A DNA stretch of 8,848 bases from the NCBI GenBank assembly GCA_026993275.1, contig JALWUB010000052.1:1-8848 (forward strand), given 5' to 3'. The notes under the pieces are model-generated. The model had not been told where the DNA came from. It ran no database searches and saw nothing but the letters and a program-made list of their open reading frames with translations. Below, piece by piece: positions 7,248 through 8,848 of this stretch (within the stretch, counting starts at the first letter, position 1; each line of letters begins with the position of its first letter). Origin of the DNA: Robiginitomaculum sp. GTDB taxonomy: Bacteria > Pseudomonadota > Alphaproteobacteria > Caulobacterales > Maricaulaceae. The position numbers and the translations under genes were made by a program.

Positions 7248-7814
7248 ATGGGTATGGGTGGCAAATTGGTGATGCGGTGGGCGGCGGCCATGCTGGTGCT
7301 GGCCGTGCCCGCCGCAGCCCTTTCCGCCAGCCGCGGGGCACAGCATGCGGGAGGCGGGCAAGAGCGGCTGGCGCTGCGCGCGGCTGGCGGCGGGCCATCA
7401 TTCACGCCGCATCCGGCGCTGGACATGACGGCCGCGCTGATCCGGCCGCAGCCCCTGCCCGCACCGCCAGAGCCCTTGCCGCAAGATGCCGAAATGGCGC
7501 CGCCCAGGCCGCACGCCGTCCCTGCCGTGCGCCGCCTGGATGCTGCCGCGGCGGTGCCGCACTGGTATGCCGTCGCCAGTGCCGGGTCTGGCGCCATCGC
7601 CCTGCTGCCGGGCCACGCGCGCGCCCAGGGTCTCTATTGGCAAAAGCGCGCCAGAATCCGGGGCGGCCAGCTTGGCCTGTCCCGCGATGCCGGTGCGGCC
7701 AAGGTGACAGTCGGCTATTTGCTGACCAATCCGGGCCGGGACCCGCTGGTGCCCTTCTACAAGGGCCGCGCCCGGCAAAACCTGGCGGCGCTGTCGCTGA
7801 GCGTTCGCAAATAG
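7248..7814 (+). CDS. Hypothetical secreted proline-rich protein
   Basis: I do not recognise this 188-residue protein. The N-terminus looks like a signal peptide: K6 and R10, then a hydrophobic core at about 11-25 (WAAAMLVLAVPAAALSA). A low-complexity stretch rich in Ala, Pro and Gly (about 28-105, with PQPLPAPPEPLPQ at 67-79) follows, and then a compact C-terminal part (about 106-188) that looks folded. That part contains WYAVASAGSGAIALL, GLYWQKRARIRGGQLGL and VGYLLTNPGRDPLVPFY, suggestive of beta-strands. Several in-frame ATGs (7248, 7254, 7272) are possible starts and no strong ribosome-binding site decides between them. It is 57 bases before the MAPEG gene on the same strand and may share a transcript. 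The opposite strand and other frames give only compositional shadows. Confidence 0.6.
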   Translation: MGMGGKLVMRWAAAMLVLAVPAAALSASRGAQHAGGGQERLALRAAGGGPSFTPHPALDMTAALIRPQPLPAPPEPLPQDAEMAPPRPHAVPAVRRLDAAAAVPHWYAVASAGSGAIALLPGHARAQGLYWQKRARIRGGQLGLSRDAGAAKVTVGYLLTNPGRDPLVPFYKGRARQNLAALSLSVRK

Positions 7815-7871
7815 GCCTTGCCTCCCCGGGCTGGCGGCCTACACTGGCGCTGCTGTTTTGGGGAGGGAAAT

Positions 7872-8294
7872 ATGGACAGTGTGGCGCTGTTGACGCCGGT
7901 CATGGTGCTGGCGGGCTGGACTCTGGTCATCCTGATCTGGCTCTATGCCACCCGCATACCGGCCATGCAAAAGGCCAAGATCGATCCGCAGGATGCACTG
8001 CAAGGGGACTTGTCCAGCAAGATCCCGCTCAAGGTGCGCCAGGTTGCGGACAATTACAATCACCTGCTGGAACAGCCGCCGCTGTTCTATGCCGTCGCCC
8101 TGGCCATTGCCGTGATGGGCCATGTGGACGCCATCGCGGTCTATGGCGCATGGGCCTATGCGGGCCTGCGCATCCTGCATTCGCTGGTGCAATGCACCTA
8201 TCACAAGGTCATGCACCGCTGGGCCCTGTTCATGCTGTCTTCAGCGGCGCTGGGGGTGATGGTCGTGAACGAATTGCTGAAGCTGTTCGGCTGA
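7872..8294 (+). CDS. MAPEG family membrane protein
   Basis: A 140-residue integral membrane protein with four predicted helices (about 7-26, 69-84, 86-106 and 116-137). It carries the MAPEG-type pattern VADNYNHLLEQPPLFYAVA (58-76) with a conserved N-x2-x-E-x-P arrangement, and LRILHSLVQCTYHKVMHR (99-116) with the Arg/His residues found after the third helix in this family. By family these are membrane proteins related to glutathione transferases and eicosanoid enzymes; bacterial members mostly lack an assigned substrate. The start at ATG 7872 is fixed by GGGAGGG 4 bases upstream; longer frames starting upstream are not supported. A terminator hairpin follows the stop at 8310. Confidence 0.88.
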   Translation: MDSVALLTPVMVLAGWTLVILIWLYATRIPAMQKAKIDPQDALQGDLSSKIPLKVRQVADNYNHLLEQPPLFYAVALAIAVMGHVDAIAVYGAWAYAGLRILHSLVQCTYHKVMHRWALFMLSSAALGVMVVNELLKLFG

Positions 8295-8309
8295 CCGGCG
8301 CGCGAAGCA

Positions 8310-8340
8310 GGCGCAGGGCCTGCGCCCGTCTCTTTCTTGT
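8310..8340 (+). terminator. Rho-independent terminator after the MAPEG gene
   Basis: GGCGCAG (8310-8316) pairs with CTGCGCC (8320-8326) across a GGC loop, followed by a pyrimidine/T-rich tract (TCTCTTTCTT). It lies 16 bases after the MAPEG stop and separates that unit from nrdB. Confidence 0.7.
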
Positions 8341-8360
8341 GGACAAGTGCGCACACCCCC

Positions 8361-8390
8361 TTGTGGTTAACGGCCTCTTAAGCCCAATAT
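8361..8390 (+). promoter_or_regulatory. Candidate nrdB promoter
   Basis: A -35-like TTGTGG (8361-8366) and a -10-like CAATAT (8385-8390) are separated by 18 bases, about 50 bases before the nrdB ATG. The CtrA-like box lies in the spacer and the NrdR-like box covers the -10. The promoter match is weak, as expected for an activator-dependent promoter. Confidence 0.4.
8367..8381 (+). promoter_or_regulatory. CtrA-type box (TTAA-N7-TTAA) before nrdB
   Basis: TTAA at 8367-8370 and TTAA at 8378-8381 are separated by exactly seven bases, matching the consensus of the alphaproteobacterial cell-cycle regulator CtrA. The first half is GTTAAC, the best form of the site. A second GTTAAC lies at 8397-8402. 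Binding is inferred. Confidence 0.5.
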
Positions 8391-8397
8391 GTTGGGG
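8383..8397 (+). promoter_or_regulatory. NrdR-like palindrome before nrdB
   Basis: CCCAA-TATG-TTGGG (8383-8396) has perfect 5-bp arms and resembles the NrdR box core (C-x-CAATAT-x-TTG-x-G). NrdR is the usual repressor of ribonucleotide reductase genes. Normally two NrdR boxes occur about 31 bases apart, but only one clear copy is seen here. It overlaps the candidate -10. Confidence 0.45.
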
Positions 8398-8438
8398 TTA
8401 ACGGAAGACTGCCTGATTCCGCCAGGGGAGCGAAAACA

Positions 8439-8848
8439 ATGCAAAACTCATCATCCTTGCCGGGGCTGCTGACGCCGTCCTATGCCTACAAGCCGTTTCG
8501 CTATCCGTGGGCCTATGATTTCTGGAAGAAGCAGCAGCAGGTGCACTGGATGCCCGAGGAGGTGCCGCTGGGCGAGGACTGTTCGGACTGGGCGACGCGC
8601 CTCGATGACAATGAGCGCAATTTGCTGACGCAGATTTTCCGCTTTTTCACCCAGTCCGACGTGGAGGTGAATGACAATTACATGGAGCGTTACAGCCGCG
8701 TCTTCAAACCCACCGAGGTGAAGATGATGCTGTCGGCGTTTTCCAACATGGAAACCATCCACATTGCCGCCTATGCCTTGCTGCTGGAAACCATCGGCAT
8801 GCCCGATTCCGAGTTCACGGCCTTCCTCGAATACGAGGAAATGGCGGC
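8439..8848 (+). CDS. nrdB: Ribonucleoside-diphosphate reductase beta subunit NrdB, N-terminal fragment
   Basis: The first 136 codons of a gene that runs off the right edge. Start ATG 8439 has GGGGAG 8 bases upstream. The N-terminus (MQNSSSLPGLLTPSYAYKPF) leads into RYPWAYDFWKKQQQVHWMPEEV, typical of class I RNR small subunits. The metal-centre pattern is present: D74 (QSDVEVND), E105 and H108 (METIH), then Y112. The spacing D-31-E-2-H-3-Y equals E. coli D84/E115/H118/Y122, so Y112 is probably the radical tyrosine of a class Ia diiron enzyme. With NrdA it reduces ribonucleotides to deoxyribonucleotides for DNA replication. It begins a new transcription unit after a terminator, with its own regulatory region. 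The second half, with the remaining ligands, is not visible. Confidence 0.95.
   Translation, partial: MQNSSSLPGLLTPSYAYKPFRYPWAYDFWKKQQQVHWMPEEVPLGEDCSDWATRLDDNERNLLTQIFRFFTQSDVEVNDNYMERYSRVFKPTEVKMMLSAFSNMETIHIAAYALLLETIGMPDSEFTAFLEYEEMA

Larger units (their letters stand above)
8365..8404 (+). repeat. Direct repeat GGTTAACGG (two copies, 31 bp apart)
   Basis: GGTTAACGG occurs at 8365-8373 and 8396-8404, on either side of the NrdR-like palindrome. The 31-base offset is about three helical turns, so the two sites face the same side of the DNA. They may be paired regulator sites. Confidence 0.6.

Noticed and set aside
7277..8401. Open frame of 374 codons on the plus strand spanning the secreted-protein and MAPEG genes
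   Set aside because: It is a different frame over two genes that have better evidence (signal peptide; ribosome-binding site and membrane segments). Its translation is Arg/Gly/Ala-rich and crosses the terminator at 8310.

Overview
The window looks like a chromosomal piece of an alphaproteobacterium. Coding regions are GC-rich, and the division/cell-wall cluster has the order mraZ-rsmH-ftsL-ftsI with stop/start overlaps. Further hints are a DUF3018 (MazE-like) antitoxin, GANTC motifs (CcrM-type methylation sites), a TTAA-N7-TTAA motif (CtrA-type) before nrdB, and clustered extragenic palindromes. A Caulobacterales/Maricaulales-type bacterium is my best guess, but this is inference.

Layout. 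(1) 1-2053, minus strand: the start of ftsI, then ftsL, rsmH and mraZ, read right to left as one operon. Three TGGGA boxes at exact 10-bp spacing (2149-2173) form the expected MraZ operator over the promoter. (2) 2054-3258: about 1.2 kb with no convincing gene. It holds the mraZ promoter, a possible structured small RNA on the minus strand with a terminator-like end (about 2361-2545), a run of helically phased TGGC motifs, and a dense cluster of extragenic palindromes, part of it between two copies of a 14-base repeat. (3) 3259-3675, minus: a secreted DUF2147 protein. (4) 3852-4820, minus: a lower-GC accessory stretch with a MazF/PemK-type toxin, its DUF3018 antitoxin, a palindromic operator, and a stand-alone TfoX C-terminal-domain protein whose start overlaps the end of eno. 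(5) 4817-7086, minus: enolase and, upstream, a LysR-family regulator. (6) 7248-8294, plus: an unrecognised secreted proline-rich protein and a MAPEG-family membrane protein ending in a terminator. (7) 8439-8848, plus: the start of nrdB (class Ia ribonucleotide reductase small subunit), preceded by a composite cell-cycle-like promoter.

Most genes are housekeeping: septal peptidoglycan synthesis, glycolysis and dNTP supply. The unusual material is the noncoding DNA (2361-3250 and 8361-8438) and the low-GC toxin-antitoxin/tfoX stretch. I found no clear evidence of a wholly new multi-gene system.
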